The notes below the pieces were generated by a model that saw only the letters and a program-made list of their open reading frames with translations, was not told the origin of the DNA and made no database searches. From Chaunax sp. Z400 (taxonomy: Eukaryota > Chordata > Actinopteri > Lophiiformes > Chaunacidae), in NCBI GenBank assembly GCA_037577475.1, contig CM075206.1, forward strand, positions 5,613,459-5,677,458: a stretch of 64,000 nucleotides of DNA. Direction: 5' to 3'. The position numbers and the translations under genes were made by a program. Within the stretch, counting starts at the first letter, position 1; every line of letters starts with the position of its first letter. This document shows, one piece after another, positions 55,901-60,211 of the stretch.

Positions 55901-58152
55901 CCATTCATCGCACAGTCAGTGCCCTTGTTTCTAACCCTGTATGGGCCTGACCTCTCATACTGCTCCCTCATAGAAGACCTGCTGACTCTGAGGATCGGAG
56001 AGGGCCCATATGCTTTGTGTCTGCTACGTGTTCACTGTGACCACATGAGACGTGCTGTCACCACGCATTTACGTCTCCTGTTTGAAGCCAGCATCACACA
56101 GAGAGACTGTTAGCCTTCTGCCCTGGCATATTTGGGTGTATCTATCCCTCAGTATTTCAGGGAGCACAAGCACACTGTGGATAGCACGCAGATATCGACT
56201 AACTAAAGTGAAGCAAACACATCACCCACAGGTAAGCCCCATCAGGTAAAGTGAGCCTAGGTTTTATGCCAAGAAAAGGCCTCAATTACACTGAAGACAG
56301 GTTATATAATCAGCAACAACTACTTTCTGTGTGTCTTTATGACTAACTCTCTGTCCATCTGTGCAAAAAGAGTGAAGGCAAGAGCCAACTAAAAATGCAC
56401 TCAGAAACCGAATACCTCCGCCAAGCGAATTTACAAATCCTACTATGGCAACGTCATGGCCCGTCCAATTCTGCCTCAGATTGGCTTCGCCTGGCAATGA
56501 ATGACATTTCTTACAAAAACACTCACTGAAACTTTGACTACGTGGGAACTGTCATTCAGAGACAGAGTAGGACAGAAAAAATCTTAATTCCACACATCGT
56601 CCAGATAAGCCTTAACATCTTATCATCTGTTCCCCTACCCAAGGCCCACCTTTCCACAAAATTTCATTGAAATCCATTCAAAGCTTTCAGTTATCCTGCT
56701 TACAAACACACGCAAATAAAACAGACAGCACCGATCACACAACCTCCTCCAACTCTCATTGGTGGAGGTAATTGTGCCCCCAAAGTACTTTTGCACTTAT
56801 AACAAATTCAAATAGCAGCATCCTTTCGTATAAAAGCCAAATATGTCAAAGTTGAGAGATTATTCAAAAGCAAGACGTAAATGCATGGCCATTACTGGAA
56901 TATGTACCAAAAAAGTTAAATTGCTTGACAGGCCTTCCTGTTAACAATTGTGATTAGTGAAAGTGCCACTTGCCCCCTTTGTCACTAAGCCAATGTCTTG
57001 AAATCTGAGACTAAGAATGAATTCTACAAACCAGTCTATTTACAGAAACTCCCTGTCACAATCATTGCATTACGTAAAGCAATTGCTTTGATCCACAGCA
57101 CTGGAGGGCATACAGGGAGGGAATACAGACCAGCAACAACCCTGCTCCATTTAAAACAAAACTTTTAACCTATGCAAAGGGAACTTCTGTTACATTTCAA
57201 ATAGTGGGTGTGGATAGCATTGCAATTCATTCTGTGCATGCCTTCCCACACTGCATCCAATTCAACTGGCAACTGATGTTATTACTACAGGCAACATGTT
57301 GTGTGCAAGCTGTTTTGGTGAGGATTACACCTGCTGAATACGCAGCATATCCAGACACCCTCAGCACTTCTCTTAACTAAAAACATGCCACGACCCTGGT
57401 CTATTTTTCCTTCACACTTTATTACTGAAAACTCAAAATAATAAAGGCTCCAGTGTTTTGATATACAATATAAAATAGCAAAATTGCTGGGAAAGAAGTC
57501 AGAATCTGGAATTTCTAATAATCAGTCAAAAGGTTAAGGAAAAATTAACAATCTGCAACATGTTCAAAGCATCTACAGCCATGGGAGGGTGACAAGTCCA
57601 AAATAGGCCATAGTACAACGATTATTAGACTGTTTGACACCACGGTTATCTGTTGATATATCAGCAAAATGCAGAGATGTATTATGTAATGCATGGTTGA
57701 AACCTCATGTGTTGCAACAGTGCTGCAGGGCAGAATGAACAAACCCATTTCCAAAAGGCCTGAAGGAGGTACTCTTGCTAAGAAGGAAGTACCTGAGCAG
57801 GTGATATCATACAAGGTGTTTTACGGTTTATGTCACTTAGCAATGACTTTTAAAATAGGTGAATTACACACAACTTTCTGCAAGGATGTAGTGGTACAAG
57901 GCGAATATGGTATATAACCAATTCAGTCAGGATCACAATACAGATCTGTTATCCACATAGAGCATACATTCTTGGTTTGCGGGCCCTGCATACCTTCGGT
58001 AGTTCTTTGAGTTGGTTGGCATCGAGGAGAAGCTCTTCCAGGCTGCGACTGTATCGGAATATCTCATCAGGGACTGTCTGTAAACTGCAATGCCTCTTGT
58101 CCACCGACTCGACGTGGCGGTTGCAACGCCACAGGGGGATACACTTCAGCAT
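3191..58152 (-). CDS. scrib: Scribble planar cell polarity protein (LRR and 4xPDZ scaffold), 47 coding exons
   Basis: LAP-family scaffold at cell-cell junctions and synapses, partner of Dlg and Lgl in apico-basal and planar polarity. Exons in transcript order: 57994-58152, 37277-37394, 35983-36061, 35288-35377, 34722-34778, 34265-34328, 33275-33349, 32970-33114, 32097-32215, 31779-31978, 31429-31595, 30899-31026, 30638-30763, 30271-30456, 29743-30135, 27993-28055, 25764-25853, 25600-25677, 25179-25496, 23583-23663, 21685-21933, 21147-21257, 20873-21049, 20664-20780, 20119-20307, 19815-19934, 19172-19228, 18526-18582, 17893-17973, 14894-15328, 13971-14042, 13760-13813, 13220-13273, 12546-12668, 11789-11899, 11363-11413, 10740-10886, 10198-10357, 9865-10087, 9699-9788, 9425-9607, 8542-8688, 7855-7994, 7021-7058, 6419-6493, 4402-4456, 3191-3327. 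All phases agree, giving 2,062 codons. Human SCRIB is about 1,630-1,655 residues; the excess lies in tail cassettes that are probably alternatively spliced. Confidence 0.95.
4457..6418 (-). other. SCRIB intron 45, no gene seen
   Basis: About 2 kb without a convincing exon. A purine-rich stretch (GGGAGGAGGCCGGGG type) at 6321-6400 lies just downstream of the exon 45 donor. The frames at 5090-5341 and 5549-5836 have no recognisable protein and no splice context. Confidence 0.6.
8542..8688 (-). CDS. scrib: SCRIB exon 42: phase-2 cassette inside the conserved RAAR-MKSLEQ junction
   Basis: A 147-nt exon, phase 2 at both ends, between acceptor GGGGCCCAG and a weak donor GTCTGC. It encodes GLEEDVRQYEQDLAKRLYQA followed by RVRASQGTPEAPQPPTSSSS. 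In human SCRIB the flanking segments (WRAAR and MKSLEQDAL) are joined directly, and skipping this exon here also restores that junction in frame. It is therefore probably an alternative cassette, a helical segment plus a Ser/Pro linker. Confidence 0.7.
9425..10357 (-). CDS. scrib: SCRIB exons 38-41: conserved charged tail segments
   Basis: Exon 38 (10198-10357) encodes SPEQRSFRDRQKYFEI and RVSLVGEDDLKKMREEE, which match human SCRIB; its donor is weak (GTTTGC). Exon 39 (9865-10087) encodes RKFEQRAREYLLDDDDEDED, a helix running into a Asp/Glu stretch, then VLLDGVEYKVEPVSPP. Exon 40 (9699-9788) encodes SQRNSLEDSFRMEQRPNS. Exon 41 (9425-9607) encodes RTAKAERRHQERLRMQSPE and LSPAEKRALEAEKRAMWRAA, again a clear match to human. 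Confidence 0.9.
10740..14042 (-). CDS. scrib: SCRIB exons 31-37: run of small phase-0 tail exons
   Basis: Seven exons, each a multiple of three in phase 0: 13971-14042 (APASDFTRTDSPIREAPYSP), 13760-13813 (PSHHSSNSSLCTGRETRF, least certain), 13220-13273 (IHYTSTPIAKEDTSSS), 12546-12668 (RPGAIQPVGRVWQSTSPA, then SPNPFQHGPSPF), 11789-11899 (SPDEFPMNVKQAYKAFAAVP), 11363-11413 (DLYGVRNNFHLKQSSPE) and 10740-10886 (LLNNEVFDDDIDG, QDYMSLAAVPRLSRL). The fifth clearly matches human SPDELPANVKQAYRAFAAVP. The others are Ser/Pro-rich and disordered. Cassette use is likely; the total length of real isoforms cannot be told from DNA. Confidence 0.8.
14894..15328 (-). CDS. scrib: SCRIB exon 30: 145-codon tail exon, GC-AG donor
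   Basis: An open frame of 435 nt, phase 0 at both ends. A strong acceptor precedes it (TTTGCTTCTGTCCAG at 15329-15343 on the SCRIB strand). The only donor compatible with exon 31 is AAG followed by GCAAGC, a non-canonical GC donor. The sequence is Pro/Ser/Asp-rich and probably disordered, with PLEPLGFGLGHPLKPH, EEDECLVDSQPISFKENPF and a basic patch ANRKGKG. KENPF is an NPF tripeptide of the kind that binds EH domains. I know of no counterpart in mammalian SCRIB, so this is probably a fish-lineage or alternative exon. The assignment rests on frame, phase and splice sites only. Confidence 0.65.
15329..17892 (-). other. SCRIB intron 29, no gene seen
   Basis: A 2.56-kb intron upstream of the large cassette exon 30. 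Because both flanks are phase 0, further small alternative exons could hide here, for example near 16300-16450 or 17150-17270, but none had a frame and splice-site pair I could defend. Confidence 0.5.
17893..19934 (-). CDS. scrib: SCRIB exons 26-29: post-PDZ region with a charged helix
   Basis: Exon 26 (19815-19934) encodes SPGIIANPFATGIV and RKNSLESISSIDRDLSPEE, conserved with human SCRIB. Exons 27 (19172-19228) and 28 (18526-18582), 19 codons each, encode highly charged helical sequence (QWEREEMEKV; ERMRLEREEATRLLEEETE), a likely short coiled coil. Exon 29 (17893-17973) encodes IRTGPLKLDYKTLAALP, matching the human LKLDYRALAAVP segment. The acceptor of exon 28 follows a CTCC-repeat pyrimidine tract supplied by a GGA-type microsatellite. 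Exons 27-28 are probably alternative, as the human form I recall lacks them at this exact place. Confidence 0.85.
18600..18622. repeat. GGA/TCC microsatellite at the exon 28 acceptor
   Basis: Five to six GGA units with flanking G-rich sequence. On the SCRIB strand it reads CCTCCTCC and forms the pyrimidine tract just upstream of the exon 28 3' splice site at 18583-18584. Length changes would alter acceptor strength. Confidence 0.75.
20119..20780 (-). CDS. scrib: SCRIB exons 24-25: PDZ4
   Basis: Exon 24 (20664-20780) starts EIVIQKQPGEKLGISIRGG (binding loop EKLGISIRGG), continues GHAGNPFDATDEGIFISK, and uses a weak donor GTTCTT. Exon 25 (20119-20307) adds VSSSGAAARDGRLQVGMRIL, the helix MTHTEAVRVL, and LVCDGFDPRKVAAVEV. 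PDZ4 is complete and matches human SCRIB closely by memory. Confidence 0.95.
20873..21257 (-). CDS. scrib: SCRIB exons 22-23: PDZ3
   Basis: Exon 22 (21147-21257) starts EVILVKSGGPLGLSIVGG, with GPLGLSIVGG as carboxylate-binding loop, then SDHASHPFGINEPGVFISK. Exon 23 (20873-21049) gives VIPHGLACQSGLRVGDRILE, the alpha-B helix HATHQEAVRSLL, and ends VRRDPSPPGMQ. The intron falls after FISK, the same position as in PDZ1, PDZ2 and PDZ4, consistent with domain duplication. The domain is intact. Confidence 0.95.
21685..23663 (-). CDS. scrib: SCRIB exons 20-21: remainder of PDZ2 and the PDZ2-PDZ3 linker
   Basis: Exon 20 (23583-23663) encodes GIYISRIAEGGAAHRDSTL and RVGDRVIS. Exon 21 (21685-21933) continues with INGVDMTEARHDQAVALL and PTIALLVERD, then a proline/serine/acidic linker (SPPPPEPSDSPDQEEEG) ending MEDEYPIE. 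Together with the end of exon 19 this makes a complete PDZ2 of about 90 residues. The linker is shorter than the Ala/Pro/Ser-rich human one. Confidence 0.95.
21934..23582 (-). other. SCRIB intron 20 within PDZ2, no gene seen
   Basis: About 1.65 kb of unique-looking AT-rich sequence. Nothing supportable beyond the splice sites. Confidence 0.5.
23664..25178 (-). other. SCRIB intron 19 within PDZ2, no gene seen
   Basis: About 1.5 kb, AT-rich, no convincing exon, repeat or RNA gene. Confidence 0.5.
25179..28055 (-). CDS. scrib: SCRIB exons 16-19: PDZ1 and start of PDZ2
   Basis: Exon 16 (27993-28055) encodes GVSFDQVNNLLIEPARIEEE, nearly identical to mammalian SCRIB, and uses a weak donor (GTCTGT). 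Exons 17-19 encode PDZ1, residues about 724-812, with carboxylate-binding loop GGLGISIAGG and then GIFISRVSEDGPA. Exon 19 (25179-25496) finishes PDZ1 with VNGVDLHEAEHHTAVEAL, crosses the short linker with MVEPENAI and LRPEDDYFPRERR, and opens PDZ2 with RGLGFSIAGGKGSTPYR. SCRIB PDZ1 and PDZ3 are the main binders of partners such as beta-PIX and MCC. Confidence 0.95.
25854..27992 (-). other. SCRIB intron 16, no gene seen
   Basis: About 2.1 kb. Contains short purine runs around 26618-26650 and a C8-9 run near 27707. No coding signal or recognisable transposon. Confidence 0.5.
28056..29742 (-). other. SCRIB intron 15 with a CA microsatellite
   Basis: About 1.7 kb. Holds a short dinucleotide array of about 10 CA units near 28770-28790 and otherwise nothing I recognise. 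Confidence 0.5.
29743..31026 (-). CDS. scrib: SCRIB exons 12-15: acidic linker between LRRs and PDZ1
   Basis: Encodes residues about 425-702. Landmarks conserved with human SCRIB are GLQRRATPHPSELKVMKK in exon 13, PTVHFAEE at the start of exon 15, and RLIRKDTPHYKKHFKITKLP followed by PEAVAALLQG in exon 15. The rest is strongly acidic and looks disordered. Exon 15 ends with a run of six Gln then nine Glu, encoded by a CAG/GAG/GAA trinucleotide tract at about 29824-29874. The mammalian linker has poly-Glu at the same place. Confidence 0.92.
31429..37394 (-). CDS. scrib: SCRIB exons 2-11: leucine-rich-repeat block and LAP-specific region
   Basis: Ten exons encode residues 54 to about 424. They show a continuous series of about 23-residue LRRs with the L-x-x-L-x-L-x-x-N-x-L pattern, for example LRKLGLSDNEIQRLPPEV, LRELWLDRNQLSSLP and LVCLDVSENRLEELP. 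The family has 16 LRRs. They bind Lgl2 and target the protein to the basolateral cortex. The block ends with LKAMWLAENQSQPMLKFQ, the LAP-specific domain that follows the LRRs. Exon phases are mixed here, unlike the downstream PDZ region. All splice sites are GT-AG, and none of the repeats looks broken. Confidence 0.93.
32216..32969 (-). other. SCRIB intron 8 with a CTCF-like motif
   Basis: An intron of about 750 nt. Its one recognisable element is CCAGTAGAGGGCAG at 32380-32393, which fits the CTCF core CCASYAGRKGGCRS at every position. Confidence 0.5.
33350..34264 (-). other. SCRIB intron 6, no gene seen
   Basis: About 0.9 kb of AT-rich sequence between LRR exons 6 and 7. Nothing recognisable. 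Confidence 0.5.
36924..37020. repeat. Long GT/CA microsatellite in SCRIB intron 2
   Basis: An uninterrupted (TG)n array of about 97 nt (about 48 units). On the SCRIB transcript it reads (CA)n and starts 256 nt downstream of the exon 2 donor. It is long enough to be highly polymorphic. Confidence 0.97.
39191..39391 (+). mobile_element. tRNA-derived SINE, near full length, with target-site duplication
   Basis: The head carries RNA polymerase III promoter boxes: box A-like TAGCCTAGTTGG near 39199 and box B-like GGCTCGATTCC near 39259. The tRNA-unrelated body follows the pattern common in percomorph fishes (GGCCCTTTG-GCGCATGTC, then TTTCCTGTCTC, then ACAATAAAAGG and an A-rich tail). Flanking near-repeats AAATATGTGA (39181-39190) and AAAGTATGTGA (39392-39402) look like the target-site duplication. 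The SINE lies antisense to SCRIB. Family name not assigned. Confidence 0.8.
40673..40720. repeat. GT/CA microsatellite, about 24 units
   Basis: Uninterrupted 48-nt (GT)n array within SCRIB intron 1. Confidence 0.95.
40955..40991. repeat. Poly(A) run of about 37 nt
   Basis: A pure A tract preceded by a short (CA)n stretch at 40897-40912. It could be the tail of an old + strand retroposon, but no recognisable body precedes it. Confidence 0.9.
47805..47910 (+). mobile_element. Probable 3' remnant of a retroelement
   Basis: The stretch with CCTGACGAACGCTTGATGCC, GAAACATGTC and a later ACAATAAAGGC resembles a repeat end seen in many fish genomes (a GACGAAGGC...CCGAAAC motif followed by AATAAAGG). 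Recognition is from memory and the family is uncertain. Confidence 0.4.
49318..49365. mobile_element. Fragment of an interspersed fish repeat
   Basis: ATCGATTAGCCATACCATTA followed by TAACCACC resembles a dispersed fish repeat with the core ATCAGCCATAACATTA-GACCAC. Only about 45 nt remain. Family not assigned. Confidence 0.35.
49590..49685 (+). mobile_element. Degenerate interspersed repeat fragment
   Basis: CCTTTATTTAAAACAGGAGTC, then TCTCACTGTGATTAAG, TCTTTTTCAAGAGAATCCTG and CCAAGACAG follow the order of a well-known fish repeat (TTTATTTAACCAGGAA, CTCATTGAGATTAAGA, TCTTTTTCAAGAG, CCTGGCCAAGA). The order and spacing match, so this is likely a decayed copy. Family name not assigned. Confidence 0.5.
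52448..52476. repeat. Perfect 12-bp inverted repeat with 5-nt loop
   Basis: ATTCCAAAAAAT, spacer GTTAA, then ATTTTTTGGAAT. The arms are exact reverse complements. It lies in SCRIB intron 1 with no coding context. Confidence 0.9.
52876..52914. repeat. ATGG/TGGA tetranucleotide tandem repeat
   Basis: About nine units of GATG/TGGA without interruption. Confidence 0.95.
54480..54630 (+). mobile_element. 3' end of an L2-like LINE
   Basis: TTGTAAAGCACTTTCTTGAA, then TGAAAGGTGCTACACAAATA and AAGTTTATTAT match the characteristic 3' terminus of fish L2-type LINEs (TGTAAAGCACTTTG...GAAAGGTGCTATATAAATAAAG...TTATTATT). Only the end is present, as is usual for 5'-truncated insertions. No open frame remains. 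Confidence 0.55.
56405..56775. mobile_element. Remnant of an RTE-like or foldback fish repeat
   Basis: The segment with AAATTTCATTGAAATCCATT, TCAAAGCTTTCAGTTATCCT and GCTTACAAACACACGCAAAT followed by ATTGGTGGAGGTAA resembles a common fish repeat 3' region (TTTCATTGAAATCC..., AGTTATCCTGCTAACAAAC..., GGCGGAGGTAA). ACCTCCGCCAAGCGAA at about 56414-56430 is a reverse-complement partner of the GGTGGAGGT end, so the copy may be bounded by inverted ends. Confidence 0.45.
57994..58152 (-). CDS. scrib: SCRIB exon 1: start codon and N-terminal cap of the LRR domain
   Basis: Starts at ATG 58150-58152 with MLKCIPLWRCNRHVES, which matches the human SCRIB N-terminus as I recall it, so this start is firm. 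The Cys-rich beginning (C4, C10) is the region known to be palmitoylated in SCRIB, which anchors it to the membrane. The exon holds residues 1-53 and the first LRR (SLEELLLDANQLKELPK). It ends with donor GTATGC in phase 0. It is separated from exon 2 by a 20.6-kb intron. Confidence 0.95.
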
Positions 58153-59850
58153 GTCCGGCCGCCGTGGGGAATTTGGTTGCCGGTGCTACTGAAATCTCCG
58201 CATCGGAGGGTGAAAGTCGGCTAAAGAGAGGATATTTTGGGGGAGTGGGCTCACCACAATGTCAAATCACTTGCTGTCTTCCAACAAGTATCCTGAACAG
58301 GAGGCCAAAATCCACTTAGAGTCGCAAAATTAATCCCTTGGATATGTTTGAAATATCCCCAGCTTCAATTCAACATTGCTCAATGATGGTCAGGTTCGTC
58401 CTCGCGTCATCCACCCCGGAATTACAATTAGCATTTACAAAAACAGAGAACTCCCACTTAGCTGATATGTTTACTCGTCTTTTGCGCTCACTTCTTCATA
58501 ATGAGTAACGCTAGCTTGTTTTGCTGCTGCCACCATCCCTGAAGGAGACCGAAGCTCGTGGCTAGCTGACTGAAAATGATGCAGCCAAAGACACAGCAAT
58601 GTAGAGATGTTTCTTTACGTACCCCAGTCTTTAGTGGCGACAGCTAATACAACAACTTGTCTAAGGTCAAAGATTAACTACAACCACAACCCAGCTAACA
58701 TAGCCCACGAAGCGTTTGAGCATGGATTAACGCGAGTGCGACAGTCATGGATGTACTTGTCCTCACCGGCTGTGTTGTTAGCATGCTAGTTGCTCTTAGC
58801 TAACATCGGCTAGTAGCTGACTGAACGCCTTTGTGCATAGCTCCCGTTAGCTAAAACAAGCATAACGAAAGCTACGAAGACACATTCTCAACAGGTCAAT
58901 TGTGTAAGGTAGTAACATCCCAAAAGACGTCCAAGAAGCTGCCAAAAACACTGTTACTTCAGGCGAAGTAGGTAAAATGCCAGCAGCGAAAACAGGACCT
59001 TCAGGAACAGCCGCGCATCCCTCCCCTCGTTGAGCCAAGGCAGGCTGGTTTGGCGTGATGGGGGCTGGGCATGGTTTAAGCTAGAGCAGAAGCCATACGT
59101 TTCTCGCGCCTCAGTGGCAGAAGACACGCTATTTTATAGCGCCACCTAGCGGCACTTACTAGTTATCTAATATGGTATAATAATGTATTAAGTTATAATT
59201 GACTGACGCAAGTTTAATTTCTTGGAACAAATTTCCCAAAGCTGACACTACTAATGAAGTAATTTTTAGCCATATTACCCAGAATAACAGTATGTCATAT
59301 CCGTACAAGTCAATGCTATACGACTATTTGCACGCAAGCAGCCTTTATAAAACATTTGCAAGGTTATGTACTTCAGCACAAAAGTGAACAAGATCATACA
59401 TCATGGCAATCCGATGTTGATTACTTAAGTTTCTGCTTTACCGTTTAATTACTTAAGCTACCATGTTTCTCATCAAGAGGGGGATATACTTAATAAACAC
59501 AATTTATCAAACATCCACTTACGAGGTCTTCATCTCCAACTCATTGTTTTGGTGGCAGTAACATTATTATTTTGCTATTGCAAATATAACATGGCTGAAA
59601 AATACTTGGCAGAGGTGAACATTATCTATCAAATTATCCTGCAAGGTTATAAAACTATAACTACAAAACTATCATTTGATAATAAATCACATTGGATGTC
59701 AAAACAAACAATATCAGTATACTTTTAACTTATGAATTTAAGGCTATGATCTTAAAATATAACAAAAATGTGCTTACAATTGTATCAATTATTTCATTCT
59801 CAACAATTAATAAAAATAAATTTCAATCACACCATTTGTGGACAACAATA
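58153..59850 (-). promoter_or_regulatory. scrib: SCRIB 5' flank: presumed 5' UTR and promoter, and gap to PUF60
   Basis: The transcription start cannot be placed from sequence. The 58,450-59,150 part has more CpG and GC than its surroundings (for example TTTCTCGCGCCTC at about 59100-59112), as expected of a housekeeping-type promoter. Short frames here have no recognisable protein. From about 59,200 to 59,850 it is AT-rich and contains nothing I recognise. Confidence 0.45.
59139..59153 (-). promoter_or_regulatory. CTCF-like motif near the SCRIB promoter
   Basis: GCGCCACCTAGCGGC is one base from the CTCF consensus form GCGCCACCTAGTGGC. It sits between the PUF60 3' end and the presumed SCRIB promoter, where a boundary element would be plausible. 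Motif match only. Confidence 0.4.
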
Positions 59851-59853
59851 ACC

Positions 59854-59859
59854 TTTAAT
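59854..59859 (-). promoter_or_regulatory. puf60: Candidate poly(A) signal ATTAAA of PUF60
   Basis: TTTAAT on the + strand reads ATTAAA on the PUF60 strand, about 350 nt after its stop at 60212-60214. It is the best hexamer found between the stop and the SCRIB flank, giving a 3' UTR of roughly 59,840-60,211. Confidence 0.4.
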
Positions 59860-60211
59860 TGTGGAAAGGAAAAAAAGTTTATATGTCCTTGCAGTTTCAT
59901 AACAGAAAAAAAGGAGCTAAAGCAAGAAAACCTAAACGTCTTACAAGATCAGATTACAAAAATTTGAAACTTGCACGAAAAATGGAGTCTCCACAGATCA
60001 CAAAGTAAAACCTGACATGTAAATATTTTCAATGAATTCCCCAATTGGGTAGTCAACATTAATATCAACAGCAATTTTAAAAATAATAGAAAATAAAAAC
60101 ATAATTACAAGCTTCATAGGTCAACCATCTGTAGCTGCAGTGACTGCAGCTGAAATGATTTTGGGCAACAGTAGGTATGGGAATGGGTGCTGGTGAACCA
60201 TTTCAGATAAT

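Larger units (their letters stand above)
37395..57993 (-). other. scrib: SCRIB intron 1 (20.6 kb)
   Basis: Separates exon 1 from the rest of the gene. It holds a SINE (39191-39391), a (GT)24 array, a poly(A) run, an ATGG tandem array, a strong hairpin, and remnants of several interspersed repeats, listed separately. I found no nested gene. The longest open frames (for example 44336-44776 and 41839-42252 on the - strand) have no recognisable protein sequence. As in other vertebrate genes, such an intron may hold enhancers, but nothing in the sequence alone proves one. Confidence 0.8.
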
